Positions 21,030-33,791 of a stretch of DNA of 64,000 nucleotides are shown here, in pieces. The stretch lies in contig CM046458.1 in NCBI GenBank assembly GCA_025506515.1, forward strand, positions 44,216,574-44,280,573, read 5' to 3'. The stretch comes from Flaveria trinervia (lineage: Eukaryota; Streptophyta; Magnoliopsida; Asterales; Asteraceae). Every line of letters starts with the position of its first letter. The stretch's first letter is position 1. Both the position numbers and the translations under genes were made by a program. Under the pieces are notes generated by a model. That model was given only the letters and a program-made list of their open reading frames with translations, was not told the origin of the DNA and did not search any database.

Positions 21030-22479
21030 GCAAATAGTGACGAGTCTTTCCTCTAGCATAAAAGAATGTGCCATGTAAACTTTAAGAACATGAATAAACT
21101 AATTAAATATGGCTTGGAAACTAGAATGCCAAGGAAAGAATTTGTAAGTAATGATCACTCTGTTGCATGCCTGAAAGGGAAGCAACACAAGGTATCTCAC
21201 AAGCCAAACGAAAGAAACTCCACCACTATTCCTCAACACTTATTATATATAGATCTCTTTGGCCCGACCAACATAATGAGTCTAGGAAGGACCTCTTACT
21301 TTCTGGTGATCACAGATGACTTTACAAAATTCACTTCAACTTTCTTTCTTAGAACTAAGGTCAAGACCCCTAAGATTCTAAAGAATTTCATCTTAAAGAT
21401 TGAGAATCAATATGATCACAAGGTCAAAAGCATAAGATGTGATCAAGGAACTGAATTCAAGAACCAAATGCTTGAAACATTTTATGATTAGAAGAGGATT
21501 ACAAGACAATATAGTGCTCCGAGGACTCCTCAGCAAAACGGTGTTGCTGAGAGGACAAATAGTTTACTATTTGAAGCTGCAAGACCTATGATGTGTGACT
21601 TTAAACTACCCATCACCTTCTATGCAGAGGTAGTTAACACTGCTTGCTATGTGCAAAACAGAGTTTTAGTAGTTAAGACACATGGTAAGACTCCTTATGA
21701 AATTTAGCACAAGAGGAAACCTTTAATTGTTTTTCTCAACTCATATGGATGGGCTTGCACCGTCTTGAATACCAAAGATCAAATTGCCAAGTTTGTTGAC
21801 AAATCAGATGATGGACATTTCATTGGATACTCTTCTCATGCCAAGGCATATGTAGTGTACAATCTCAGAACCAGAGTAGTTGAAAAGTTAGCCAATGTGA
21901 CTTTCAATGATCACACACCCAGTATAAATGGTTTCAGTCCTGATTGTCTATTGGATCTTGATTTATTTACCAATTGTTTTAACATATATTGTTAGCATAT
22001 TTCAGGGTCAATAGATATTCTACATACAAGTGATCCTGATCCAAGATTTGAGTGGATAAGACCTTCAAGCTACACAACTTCAGTTCTACTTGTAACTAAC
22101 CCTGCCTATCAACACAACAATGACAAATTTAGTTGATACTTCTAACATGCTTTCAAATTCCATCTTAGAGGCACAAAACTCAAAATCATGAACTTCAAAT
22201 GTAGGAGATAATGGTGGTGGTGATGATGATTAAGAATTTCTAGATGCTGATAACAATCCCATTGAAGACAATATTAATGATGTCACACACTTATTGGAAT
22301 TAGTTTCATTTGATAAGTATTTTGATGTGGTGGGAGAAACCTCAATGCCAAATCTAAATTTCTCTAGTTTGGATCTGTCTTAGCAACTTGCTATGATCCC
22401 TTAGCTAAGGATCAACAAGTCTTATCGTACCTCCAACATCATTGGAGATATTGATTTTGGGGTAAAAACAAGAGGACAA
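21030..22479 (+). pseudogene. Copia-2 integrase and linker to RT, cut by Copia-3
   Basis: The zinc domain includes KRMCHVNFKNMNKL and ACLKGKQHK (21060-21190). The core has all catalytic residues: D in YIDLFGP, D in IRCDQGTEF, and E in GVAERTNS, with a stop at 21489 between the second and third. The C-terminal blocks DGHFIGYSSHAKAYVVYN (21800-21860) and a linker ending in GDIDFGVKTRGQ (about 22446-22475) are present. In the family that last motif immediately precedes RT, so Copia-3 inserted just before RT. Confidence 0.88.
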
Positions 22480-23417
22480 TGTTGGACCTTATATGCCCAA
22501 GACACATAAAAGATTGATGTGGTTAGTATGTTATGATCCAAGTCGGGTCATACCCAATAACAAGCTATACAAACACCAATTAGTATTTATTTTTTGATAA
22601 CATCAAACAAATAAATACCGACACCAATTTAGAATATAGTTTTTCTAAAACGTTGCTTTTGTAAAAGAACAACATTATGTGGATAATTTGTTCATGAGAA
22701 ATTGTTTGTTTCATTATTTAAGTTGGTCAAATAATAACAAATAAAAGTGTGTTATTGTTATAAAATTAAAGGATGTTATAATTTTATAAAATGAAGGGCT
22801 AAGAGTGTAACATTTTTATAAAAACTAAAATAGGGGGAAACCCATTTTGAAGGCCATGTTTCGGCCACCCATAGTGTGCATTGGGACTCCCTTTTTTGCT
22901 TGGCTTTTGCAAGTCATTTGACACTACAACCCTCTTCCATCAATCTCACCTTTCTCTCACACACACTTAAGCAAGAAAACTCTCAAGAAGGCTGAAAAGT
23001 TTCGGATTATAGCCTCCAACAAGGCTGAAATTTTTGGATTGTGAAGGTGCCTTGGTATAGAGTTTTGGTGTAAAGCTCCCTAACTAGCTAAGTGTTTGAA
23101 GAGCTTGTGGGTATTACAAGCTTGAGGTCTTCTCCTTTGAAGGCTAGCCACTCAAGAACATCATCTTTTTCATCTTATACATCTACAACAACTTGTAAAT
23201 GAAAGGTTGTATCTTTGAACACCCTATGGTTGTTATGTTTTGTTTGATAGCACACTATTTCACATATGTTTATATGATCCTTATTATTGGGTTTTGTTTA
23301 TGTTTTAAATGGTTACAATTTTCAGATTATTAACCATATGTTAAACCTATATTCCACTGCGATTTTTCAAGTTTAAATGGTTAAACTAGCTTGTTTTACA
23401 TGTGACAAAACCCAACA
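22480..23417 (+). repeat. Copia-3 5' LTR
   Basis: It starts TGTTGGACCTT and ends AAACCCAACA, giving TGTTGG/CCAACA inverted ends. The primer site tggcatctagagcc begins at 23419. There is no partner LTR in the window, so the boundaries rest on the terminal motifs, the primer site and the abrupt break in Copia-2 homology at 22479. Confidence 0.85.
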
Positions 23418-24850
23418 ATGGCATCTAGAGCCAGTTATGTGGAATATGTGCTTCAAAAGGTCTTGAAAAGTAAGTTTCATGGACTTTTTCAACCCATTAG
23501 GGGCTGTTTGTTGTGGATGTATGAATCCCTTATGTTTTAAGGTTTAATCTTGCATGCTTAGTGTAAACCTTGAAAGATTTACATCAAATGGTTGATTGTG
23601 TTGTTTGGACAAACCTTAAAATTTGAGTTCATGTTGGCTGAAATTTAGGGCTAAATAGGGATTCATTGTTGTTCTTGGTTGGTGTATATGTTTCATATTA
23701 TGGTGCATAACATAGCCTTGGCCTTATGTGTTTGGTTTTGGTTGATTGTGATTTGTCTTATTGGTTTTGTTTCTTGAAAGGGTTGTAATTTGTGTTTTGT
23801 ATCTTGGGTTGTAATTTATTTATTCATTTGATTATGTAATAATAATTAGGTGCGTTTCTTTTATTATAAAATTGTATTAGGATATGATTTTTGAAAAATA
23901 AGATGCACAAGATGAAGACTGAAAGAAGGACACAAAAAGACATGGACACTTGAAGCATTTCGATGTGGTTTCAAGTGAGTGTTCATGGACACATTTTGAT
24001 GTGTCATCTCAACCCGTAGGAAAGACCTTATGACAACAATTGTGATGGCAAACAAGTGTGGTCAACTTAGTGGCTATGGTTATGCACTCATGTTGTATGT
24101 TTATGCTTGTTTGGATGTTTGTTGTTTGATTGTTTGGTTGATATTGGATATGCATTACAAACTCATTAACAACTTAACAGGCTGAAAATTTGATGGCTCG
24201 TCATCATAAGTGGTTAATAAAAGTTATTAAAAGGATTAATGGTTTTATAGAGAGGTTTTATTAAAAGTGAACCATAGGGTACCTTGTATTTGAAAGCATG
24301 CAAATGTAAGGTACATAGAGTTTTCTAAACTAAGATTATGAAAACTTAATTTCTATTAAACAAGTTTAACACCGTCCTTTTGCACAACACTTTAGTCATT
24401 TGGAAACTCTTAATGGCATAAAGGTCCCCTAACCGTTTTGAGGGAACTTGTGACTTGAGGTGGGGACACCATATTTGTGGGATAAAGGTCACCTAACCAC
24501 TTATGTTGGAAAACTCACATGTGTGTGCAAGTAGAGTAACATGATCTGCAAACCATGTTAAATGGATCACCTACAATGAGGTTTACAAAGGTGTTGATGG
24601 GATAAACATGCCGACTATACATATGATGTTTTAAAGTCGATCCCATACCCTAGAAGTTGCAAAGGGTTGCAATTGTCAAAACGTTGACTACCTTCTGAAT
24701 TAAATAATGGGATAAAGGTCACCTAACCACTATTTAAATGTAACATTGGATTCTAGATTTAAAATTGTGTAAGACACTTAAAAGGGGTTTTAGTTATTAA
24801 ATATGAACAATATCGAAATTACTAAAATTGAACTTTGTTATATTTTGTAG
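23418..24850 (+). promoter_or_regulatory. Copia-3 primer site and unusually long leader
   Basis: The primer site lies at 23419-23432. The 1.4-kb non-coding leader is long for a copia element. It contains a repeated word: cataaaggtcccctaaccg (about 24417), then gggataaaggtcacctaacc at 24479 and again at 24709. No credible gene is present, although short antisense frames occur. Confidence 0.7.
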
Positions 24851-25775
24851 ATGGCCATCACAATAATGAAAAAAATGAAATCCTGTATGCTCACTCACTA
24901 TCATTAGGACTATTCTCCAAAAGGAGCGTCTAAACCATAATAACTTTATTGATTGGTTTCGAAACTTGAGATTTGTTCTAAAGCAAGAGAAACGATCATA
25001 CATATTAGACGATCCGATTCCCGATCAACCTAGTGAGGATGATGAGGAGGCCTACAGTAATTGGGTGAAATACACTGAGGACTCGGTCCAAGTGTCTTGC
25101 CTCATGTTGGCAAGTATGACTGCAGATCTCCTAAAGGAGTATGAACATCATCGAGCATACACATGATAACCCAGTTTAAGAAAACGTTCGAACAACAAGC
25201 ACGGGTTGAGCACTTCGAAATGGCTCGAGCACTCCATGGTGTCGTATGGACGATACCCAATCTGTTTCATCTTATGTACTTAAGATGAAAAGCCAAATCG
25301 ACCGCCTCAAAAGGCTGAATTGTCCGTCTCGAAAAGTTGGCTACGGATTTAATCCTCAACTCTTTGTCAAAAAGGTTTGACAACTTTTTCATGAACTATA
25401 AGATGAACGGGTAGGACAAGAACATAAGTGAGCTTTACTCTATGCTCAAAACTGCCGAAGCAACCATGGGTAAAAGGGTTTTACTCGTTCTCACCATTAA
25501 TGAAGGTGGGAACAAGAAGAGGCCTCACCCCGCACCCAAGGCAAATGTGGCCAAGGGTAAAGGGCATATTAAGGGAAAGGGAAAGGGACTGGTAAGAGCG
25601 CCACCACCAAAACCAGCGTAGAAGAAGCAAAAGGTTTCTTTGAATGACCCATGCTTTAAGTGTGGGAGATTGGACATGGGCAAGAAATTGCCCAGTCCAT
25701 CTCAAAGAGTTGCAAGCAAAGAGGGATGTCGGGCAAACCTCAGGTACAATTTTCAGATTCATATTGATCTTAATT
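24851..25775 (+). pseudogene. gag: Copia-3 gag (broken)
   Basis: The probable start is MAITIMKK at 24851. Recognisable blocks are NNFIDWFRNLRFVLKQEK (about 24940-24990), TQFKKTFEQQARVEHFEMAR, NISELYSMLKTAEA and a Lys/Gly/Pro-rich tail (KGHIKGKGKG). The zinc knuckle is degraded (CFKCGRLDMGK, about 25650). Many stops and frameshifts. The blocks are typical of plant copia gag. Confidence 0.82.
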
Positions 25776-27140
25776 AATATCCTCTAACACATGGGTATTG
25801 GAATACGTATGTGGAACTCAAATTGCAACTATTGTAGGGGTTCAAAAGAAGTAAGGAATTCAAGAAAGGGATGTTAGCCTCTACATGGGGAATGGGGAAA
25901 AGGTTCAAGTTGAAGGCCAGGGGACTACATCTTAAAGCTTCCAAATGGTTTGGAAGTAATTTTGAACAATATTTTGTATGCTCTAGTTTTCACTAGGAAC
26001 ATTATCTTATTGCCCAATTCAGACAATATGGTTATGTTTTGTCATTTATTAAGAATGAAATTCATGTTTCTTTAAATGACACGTTTATTTTAAAGCTTCT
26101 TCCTTAATGGTATTTATGAATTGGTTCGTGAAAACACATTATATGATAGCTCATTGTACCAAACCACCACTAAGAAACTCAAATTGGATTTTAGTGATAC
26201 CTATATTGGCATTGCCGTCTTGGTCATATAAACAAGAAGCGCATACAAACACTCAAAAGAACGGTCATTTAAAAGCAAATGAATATGATTCATTCGATGT
26301 ATGTGAATCTTGTTTACAAGGTAAAATGACTAAGGCACTTTTAGTGGCAAGTCCGAACGGGCAAAAGATTTATTGGCATCATACATTCGGATGTCTGTGG
26401 TCCTTTTAAGCCAATGACTAGGTACCATGAAAGATACTTCATTACCTTTACCACAACTATAGTCGATATGGTTATGTGTACTTGTTAAAACACAAAGATG
26501 AAGCTTTTGAAATGTTCAAAATCTTCCAAAATGAAGTAGAAAATCAACTCAACAAGAAAATAAAAATTCTCCGCACCAATAGAGGAGGTGAATACCTAAG
26601 TGATGCTTTTAGAGATCATCTTAGAAATTGTTGTATTGTCTCATAACTATCTCCTCCTGGAACGCCATAACATAATGGCGTTCGGGAGGAGAAATCAAAC
26701 TCTATTAGATATGGTTCGATCTATGATGGCTAGAAGCTCACTGCCTCTATCATTTTGGGGGTTCGCTTTGCTTTCTGCGGCCCGTATTTTGAATATGGCT
26801 CCAACCAAGAAAGTGGAAACAACACCTTTTGAAATATGGCATTGAAGGTTCCATCACTGTCATATTTAAAGGTATGGGGTTGTGAGGCTTATGTTAAGAC
26901 TCCTACCTCAAACGAGTTAGAAAGCCGTTCCACTAAGTGTATCTTCATTGGATATCCCAGAGATTCTATGAGATATTATTTCTATGATCCATTGGAACAA
27001 AAGGAGTTTGTTGCCAAGAAGGTTGAGTTCTTAGAAGCTAAGTTCCTTACGGAAGGAACTAGTGGTAGAACTGTGGATCTTGAGGAGGATCAAGGACCAC
27101 AAAACGATACACGTTTGGTTAATACTAGCTTAACATGAGG
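25776..27140 (+). pseudogene. Copia-3 protease remnant and integrase (broken)
   Basis: The protease site reads VLEYVCGTQI (about 25795-25825), where the family has an Asp at the Glu position, so the active site is lost. Integrase keeps CESCLQGKMTKA (about 26300-26340), the block YSRYGYVYLLKHKDEA, and LRTNRGGEY (about 26570), where the second catalytic Asp is Asn. The C-terminal blocks WGCEAYVKTPTSNELE and FIGYPRDSMRYYFYDP (26875-26995) are open. Confidence 0.83.
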
Positions 27141-27156
27141 ATGATGAGAATGATCA

Positions 27157-28978
27157 ATGGTTGATCAAAGTACACAAAACGTTTGCAGATCTGGTAGAAT
27201 TAGTAATCCACCTGAAAGATATGGATTTTTTCTAGATGGATGCTATGTGGTAGATTTTGATGAACCCACCACCTATCATGATGTAATGTCCAATTTGGAT
27301 TGTGACAAATGGCTTGAAGCCATGAACGTTAAGATGCAATCCACGTATGACAATCAAGTGTGGGACTTGGTTCAACCACCTCTTAACTCCAAGATATTTG
27401 GAAGTAAGTGGGTTTTCAAGAAGAAAACCGATATGCATGGAAAGTTGGATACTTATAAAGCTAGACTTTAGCAAAAGGTTTCACTCAAACTCAAGGGGTT
27501 GATTATGATGAGACCTTCTCACCAGTTGCAATGCTAAAGTCTATTAGGATAGTTTGCCATAGCTGCTCATTATGATTATGAGATTTAGCAAATGGATGTC
27601 AAAACCGCTTTTCTAAATGGATATCTTGAGGAAGATGTCTATATGGTTCAGCCTGAAGGTTTTGTCAACTCAAAACATCCTAACAAAGTTTCCAAGTGTT
27701 TGCCATAGCTGCTCATTATGATTATGAGATTTAGCAAATGGATGTCAAAACTGCTTTTCTAAATGGATGTCTTGAGGAAGATGTCTATATGGTTCAGCCT
27801 GAAGGTTTTGTCAACTCAAAACATCATAACAAAGTTTGCAAGTTAAATAAATCAATCTATGGATTGTCGCAAGCATCAAGAAGTTGGAATCACCATTTTG
27901 ATAAAGAAATAATCAAATTGGTTTCATCAAAAATGCTGATGAAGCATGCGTATATAAGAAAGCTAGTGGGAGCATCACCATTTTCCTAGTATTGTATGTC
28001 GATGACATCCTACTATTTGGGAATGACATTCCAACCATGGAAGGTGTAAAAACCTGGCTTGGAAGCTATTTCTCAATTAACGATCTTGGTGAAGCTGCCT
28101 ATATTTTAGGAAAAGATCTATAGGATAGATCAAGGCGGTTGATAAGTTTGAATCAAAGTGCATACATTGATAAGATCTTGAAAAGTTCAAGATGGAAAAC
28201 TATAAGAATGGTACCGTACCTACTCAAGAGGATAATATTGAGTAAGACTCAATGTCCAAGCTCAAAGGATGAGCAAGACAAAATGAAGGGAATCCCGTAT
28301 GCGTCTGCTATAGATCCATTATGTATGCAATGATATGCACTAGACCTGACGTGTCATGCGCTTTGAGCATGACAAGCCGATACCAACAAAATCTTGGAAG
28401 CAGTCATTGGATAGCTGTTAAGAACATACATAAATACCTAAGGAGGACCAAAGATATGTTCCTAATCTATGGATCTGGTGAGGAGGAGCTCGTAGTAAAT
28501 GGTTACATGGATGCGAGTTTCCAAACTGATCGGGATGATTCACAATCATAATCGGGGTACATTTTCATCTTGAATGGAGGAGCAATCTCTTGGAAGAGCT
28601 CTAAGCAAGATGTGGTGGCATTATCAACTACAGAGTCCGAATACATCACCGCTTCATTGGCAGCTCAGGAAGCTGCATGGTTAAAGAAGTTCATTGCCGA
28701 TCTAGGGGTGGTCCCTACCATTCAGAACCCCTTTGAAATTCTTTGTGATAATGAGGGTGCGATTGCCCAAATCATGGAACCCCATGCACATCAAAGGATA
28801 GGCACATTGAACGAAGATTCGACTACATAAGGGATGAAGTTGAAAAGGGGAAGATATGTATTTGTAGAGTTCACACGGATCAAAACATTGCGGATCCACT
28901 CACGAAGCTTCTTGTAAAGGCAAAGCATGAAAGTCATGCTTGTGCCATGGGACTTCAATATTGTAGTGACTGGATTTG
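27157..28978 (+). pseudogene. Copia-3 RT and RNase H, with internal duplication
   Basis: RT blocks are WLEAMNVKMQS, IFGSKWVFKKKTD, QMDVKTAFLNG and the YVDD box at 27995-28006. A 146-bp segment holding QMDVKTAFLNG is tandemly duplicated (27553-27698 and 27699-27844), which adds a frameshift. RNase H blocks include ICTRPDVSCALS, AISWKSSKQDVVALSTTESE and FEILCDNEGA (28321-28830). The frame ends CSDWI then a stop at about 28976. Confidence 0.88.
27553..27844 (+). repeat. 146-bp tandem duplication in Copia-3 RT
   Basis: The copies 27553-27698 and 27699-27844 differ at about four positions by eye. Both contain the same in-frame stop before the QMDVK block. The unit is not a multiple of three. Confidence 0.95.
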
Positions 28979-29597
28979 ATCTCTAATTTCTGTAACGAGA
29001 TATTGTAACCCTTTATTACTTGAATGAATTATTTGGCTATACTGATTCAACTAATAATATCTATTTTGCATGTTTAAAATCCATGAGTAAATTGTTTACT
29101 CAGAACGTTCGTAGGTGTTCATGCTTGTGGGAACAAGTATGAAGGTAATACTATTATGAACTTGGATTGGTAGATATTCATATGGATGAATATATAGCAA
29201 AAGGTTACTGCCAAAGTTCCTACATATTTGTGGGATGCAAATATTGGACTGACCTGCATCTCAAATATTACTACATGGAATCTTTTGATTGATCATAAGT
29301 AATTTGGAGTAAAGGCGAACATCATTTGGTATCCTCTGACCTGAGACACATATTGGCTCTTGATATTACCAAATATTATACTTGACTTAGCTCTTCACTA
29401 TTCTGAAACATGCAGTACATAAGTCTGAGTTCAGGTATGGTATAAGGTTATTGTGAGAGACATATGTAGTCAAGATGGGATTTGTCCCTGTTATTCGTTA
29501 AGAGAAAGATGTCTAAGGCCTGATAAAGTTAAATCAATGGAGAATTATCACTCTATGTCTCTAGGATTTAACATGACATCTGTGACAAAAGGATAAA
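28979..29597 (+). other. Copia-3 3' untranslated region
   Basis: Non-coding sequence after the pol stop, with no long frame and no LTR start. It ends at an approximate junction where Copia-2 type cttcggaag words begin (29611). I place the boundary by the change in sequence character only. Confidence 0.55.
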
Positions 29598-30139
29598 TGA
29601 TTGAGTCACCTTCGGAAGATATCCATTTACCTTCGAAGTAATTTAAGTCTTCAAAACAAACAACTACTTAGAACATTTTATTTGTAGAAGAAATTTCCAA
29701 ATTTTCTTCCGAAGCTTACATCTTCTGAAAATACTTGTATGTTTTAAAGAACAAATTTATTCCAAAAGCAATTAACTCTTATAAGTTTTTATTAAAACTT
29801 TCAAGTGTTAATCTCTTTTGAAGCAAAATTTTCTAAACTCTTTGGAATGCTATGGAAGCTTTTCATCAAAAACTTCTGAAGAAAAACTACCTTCGGAAGA
29901 TTTTATACTTCCAAGATAACTAACTTTTTGGAAAAAGAAAGCACGTTTTTAGAGATGCTACCGCCATCCGGACTTCAAAGTCTATCCTCTTTCATTAACT
30001 TTGTCTGAGATCCATTTCATATATATACCTAACAATTCCCCCTCTTTTCACTCTCTTTTACCTCTGTACCTTCACTAAACCTAAATTCAGCTAGAAACAA
30101 CATTTTTTCTTCATTTTATTCTCTTTTAAGCTTTCTAAA
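29598..30139 (+). promoter_or_regulatory. Copia-2 spacer before ORF3, with cttcggaag words and TATA box
   Basis: This is an AT-rich spacer with repeated palindromic words: ccttcggaag (29611), cttccgaag (29704) and ccttcggaag (29890). A TATA-like catatatatacc is at 30018-30029. CTAAC (30028-30032) is followed by a long pyrimidine-rich tract and TTCAG ending at 30090, 50 bases before the ORF3 ATG. Either an internal promoter or a splice acceptor could serve ORF3. Neither is proven. Confidence 0.55.
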
Positions 30140-33100
30140 ATGTCCAACCTAACAGCCAAAAGCACCCCGATTTCTCCATGCAGCTTCAGAGGCCACATAA
30201 TCAGGTTTGCTCTGCTAAACTCTAAGAAAGATTCTAGTTTCTCAAAGGTTTGCCGTTCTCTGCCTCTATCCAACTATTTCACCTCCATGACCATTGATCC
30301 TATTCTCTATGATAATCATTTGCGTGAATTTCAGAAGACCTGCCAAGAGCTCATCATGGATGGAAGAAGGCATTGTCTGCTATAGTACAGGGAAAGACAA
30401 CCTTTATCACTCCAGCCATCATCAAGTATGATCTTTAGCTGGGGGATTAGAAAGGTGAATTTTCCTTCCCAAAGGAAGCTATTAACCACTCCTTCAGCAG
30501 ATGGGCTATGAAGAAGATTTCTTTGTTAATACCTTCAAGAAAAGGATAGTCTCATCCTAGTGGAAGTACTTACTACATGTGGTCATCCACAACTTCTCAA
30601 CAAGCATAGGGGTTGCAACATATTCCTGAGGATCTCTCCTTCATAGTGCAAAGAATGGTTCAAAGGGTCAAGTTCAGGTACACTTAGTTTGTTTATACAA
30701 ATTTACTTGCTAACTTGGACTCCTTACCGTATTATATGTTTCCTAGATATGTTCGATACATTCTTAAATGTGAAATGGGGTCATAGTTAAGGGAAATAGA
30801 TAATATTCTTAAATTGGGATAGATGAACCTCGACATCTTCAAAATTTTGAAGACGCTAATTGTTGGCTTCTCTAGGGTAGAAACAACCCTTGTCCGTAAA
30901 AAGTTAAAGCTCATTGCTCAAGTTGACAACTTAGGAACACAAACTTATGTTGAACCCACACCTTCTACCTCTCAACCACCTAAAAAGCCACAAATAACCC
31001 TCACCTACCAAAGAAAATCCATACAAACCCTTGCACAAGGTATTTAGCTTGTGCAGGCCCCCATATCCCTACCCACATAGTTAGAAATGGACACTGGAGC
31101 TCCTACTTCTTCTAAGGAGCAAACCACTACCATCTTATCAAGAATTAGTATTGAAGTTCTTTATGCTCAGCTTGATGATCTCATTAGCCCAACAACCATA
31201 AGCCTTGAGGGGAAAGTTACCATCCCTAGCCTTTAGACCTCAACCAACCAATCCTATCCTTGACTTCTATGATGATAAAGACATGGGATTTAGTGAGTAC
31301 CATGTGTCTCTATACTCCTGTCCTACTAAACAAGAGATGAGTGTTCCTACCTCTCCCTTGTCTAGCCCACATAATCCACCTATGACTAAAGTGCATCTCC
31401 CTTAACCTGTTTTGCAGGTCCATATGAAAGAGGCTCTCCCTTCTGCAAGTCACTACATCTTTAAGACCTCCACCATGGCAAGTCAACCTATTGACACTTC
31501 TTTTGATGCTCTCCATGAGCAGAGGAAAACAACAACCAAAAACATGATGGTGGTGATGAGACTGAGGAGTTTGGTCCAATTATATTATCCCCCAATAATT
31601 CTTCTAATGAAGAAGAGGGGAATTTAACACTAAAGGTGTAGAAACTATCAAAAATATGAACCTATTTAATCCCCAAGTTAGTCACTTGGAATCTCAAATG
31701 ACTACCTTGCAAAATAGGGTCAATGATTACCAAGTTGAGATATCTTATTTCAAGAACAAACTAGCTAGGAGACCTTTAAGGAGAGTTGTCCAGGAACACA
31801 AGAACCTATTGATGTGATTGACCTAACTCCAAGGTCACCTATACAAGAGGGTGATGCTACAAAAAGGGGGACAAAGTCATAACAATCACAAAACTTGGGA
31901 GTTCTTCACAACGTATGGAGATATTTGATTCACCATCCTCACTTGCAAATGCCTATACTCAGCAACTTCCGCAAGTTCTCATTGTTGTGGACTCTCTACA
32001 CTCTCTCATCTAGTGTCTCTTTTAGGAAGGTATTCCAAGGGCTATGTTGTCCCCACCTCAAGGAACTTCCAACTACATAATTAGGCTGAGGTATGATGCT
32101 AATTAGGTGCCGAGCAAAAGGTGTTCAAATTTCAGGCCATGAACTACTATGAAGGTCTTGACCTTATCAACATGCCATTTGTCAATCCAAGCCAATTTAG
32201 ACTAGCTAGCAAACTGGCTCAAAGGACTTAAGACATGATTATGAAAGAGTTCAGCGGATGAAGAAGACAAAGGCAATCAAGTAATGCCATTGGTCAATTG
32301 GATGTTGAGGAAGAACTTGAGATTAGTTTCAAAGGGAAAACCATGCGTAAGGCATAGTGATAGACCCTGAGAGTCCTGTCACACCTACAACTACTTCAAA
32401 AATCCATTCCTTACATAAGACACCTACTAGTGAAGGTGTATCACAACCTCTCTTTGGCAGAGCATGGATTCTACTCCAAGAAATGAAGGCCAAAGCTCTC
32501 TCCACTTTGTGTCACCAAGATGTATGGGTGACAACGGGAAAAGGGTAATCATTCATGAGGAGATTGAGGAGGAGGAGAGAGAGATGAAGAGGAACCTATA
32601 GGGAGATAGTTCCATTGGGTCTTTTGCTTTCATACAGTTGCAATCAAGGCTGCCCCTATACCAGATACTCAAAATGATGAGTTGAGGGTGTCATGATTGC
32701 TATGATATGATCAAATCATCTCCCTCCCCTTAAAGGAACTCAAAGTAGACATGGAAATGTCTAAGAGAAGAAGGAAGCAGAGGATGCAAGATTGCTCTTT
32801 CAGATTAAGGAAGAAAAGAGACTAACAAGACTCTACAAACATGTTCCTACCCTTTCCCCAGTTCAATGAAGTCATGTGCGGGAGACTGTGGCTACACAAG
32901 AACCTGAGGTAGACAAGGAAGTAGATAGACAAAATATGATCAAGTACCTGAGAGCCACAGGTTTCTCCTGTGCATTTACACTTCTTCCCTGTCCTTTGAC
33001 TATATTAAGTTTGAGTATATCAGATAGTTTGAAGTTCAAGTACTCAAAGAAGAAAAGGCTACAAAGAGAAAGATGAGGGAACAAGCAGCCAAATGAAGAT

Positions 33101-33780
33101 CCATCATCCAAAAAGCCAAAAGAAGTCTACTGATAGGTAGAGGATGATGAGCTTCTTGAAGCTATATGGATTCTTTGAAAGGAGACTTAGCCCTATGCCT
33201 TTATCCACCATGGATGAGCACATAAGGGTAATCGAGCCGAAGATCAAAATAGGAGAGCTCATTGATTTACACTCCCCACCTAGAGTTGAGGTTAAGGTTG
33301 AACCATATAAGACAACTCAACATGGACCTCTTGTTGAGTCTTAGCAAGTTTCATCTTCTGATCCATAGTAGGGTCAACCTCAAGAGGAGGAAAAGGATGG
33401 CCACTAAACCCAAGTCTAAGAGGAAGAAGAAGATAGGGCGATCCACCTTCACCCCTTAGGATAAGTCAGAACATCCTGAGGCAGTGAAACAGGAGCAAGC
33501 TCTAGGAACTCCTATTCAAATAGCTCCCCTAGCATCAGGAAGACCCATCTTATCCCAGACTTACACTACTAATCCACAGAGATGGAATGTAATCAGTGAT
33601 CAAGGTGTTGTTGATGTTTACATATGGCAAAACATGTTCAATCCACATCTACATGATCTCTTTGAAATAAGAAGACACTATGAGAGTTTGAGTGATCGAG
33701 ATCATCTAAGCAAGGGATGGTCATAATCATGATGAGGACAATAGATATATGAGTCTTCAAATATTTTGGTAGCATCAGCC
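30140..33780 (+). pseudogene. Copia-2 third ORF (env-like), decayed
   Basis: The ATG at 30140 begins MSNLTAKSTPISPC and reads openly to 30385 (LSNYFTSMTIDPILYDNHLR). Later fragments lie in all three frames: 30823-31047 (NLDIFKILKTLIVGFSRVET then a Thr/Pro-rich stretch), 31205-31405, 31412-31627, 32357-32548 and 33484-33726. Charged Lys/Glu-rich pieces occur near 33360-33430. It occupies the same place as ORF3 of Copia-1 but I see no convincing sequence match. Function is unknown. Confidence 0.6.
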
Positions 33781-33791
33781 TAGAGGGAGTT

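Larger units (their letters stand above)
22480..29597 (+). mobile_element. Copia-3: Ty1/copia element lacking its 3' LTR
   Basis: It begins with a 938-bp LTR at 22480 within Copia-2 (left flank gacaa). A primer site, long leader, gag, protease, integrase, RT, RNase H and about 620 bases of 3' UTR follow. No second copy of the TGTTGGACCTTATATG LTR is seen before Copia-2 third-ORF sequence resumes near 29598. The 3' end is therefore deleted, together with Copia-2 RT-RNase H. The right boundary is approximate. Confidence 0.85.
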
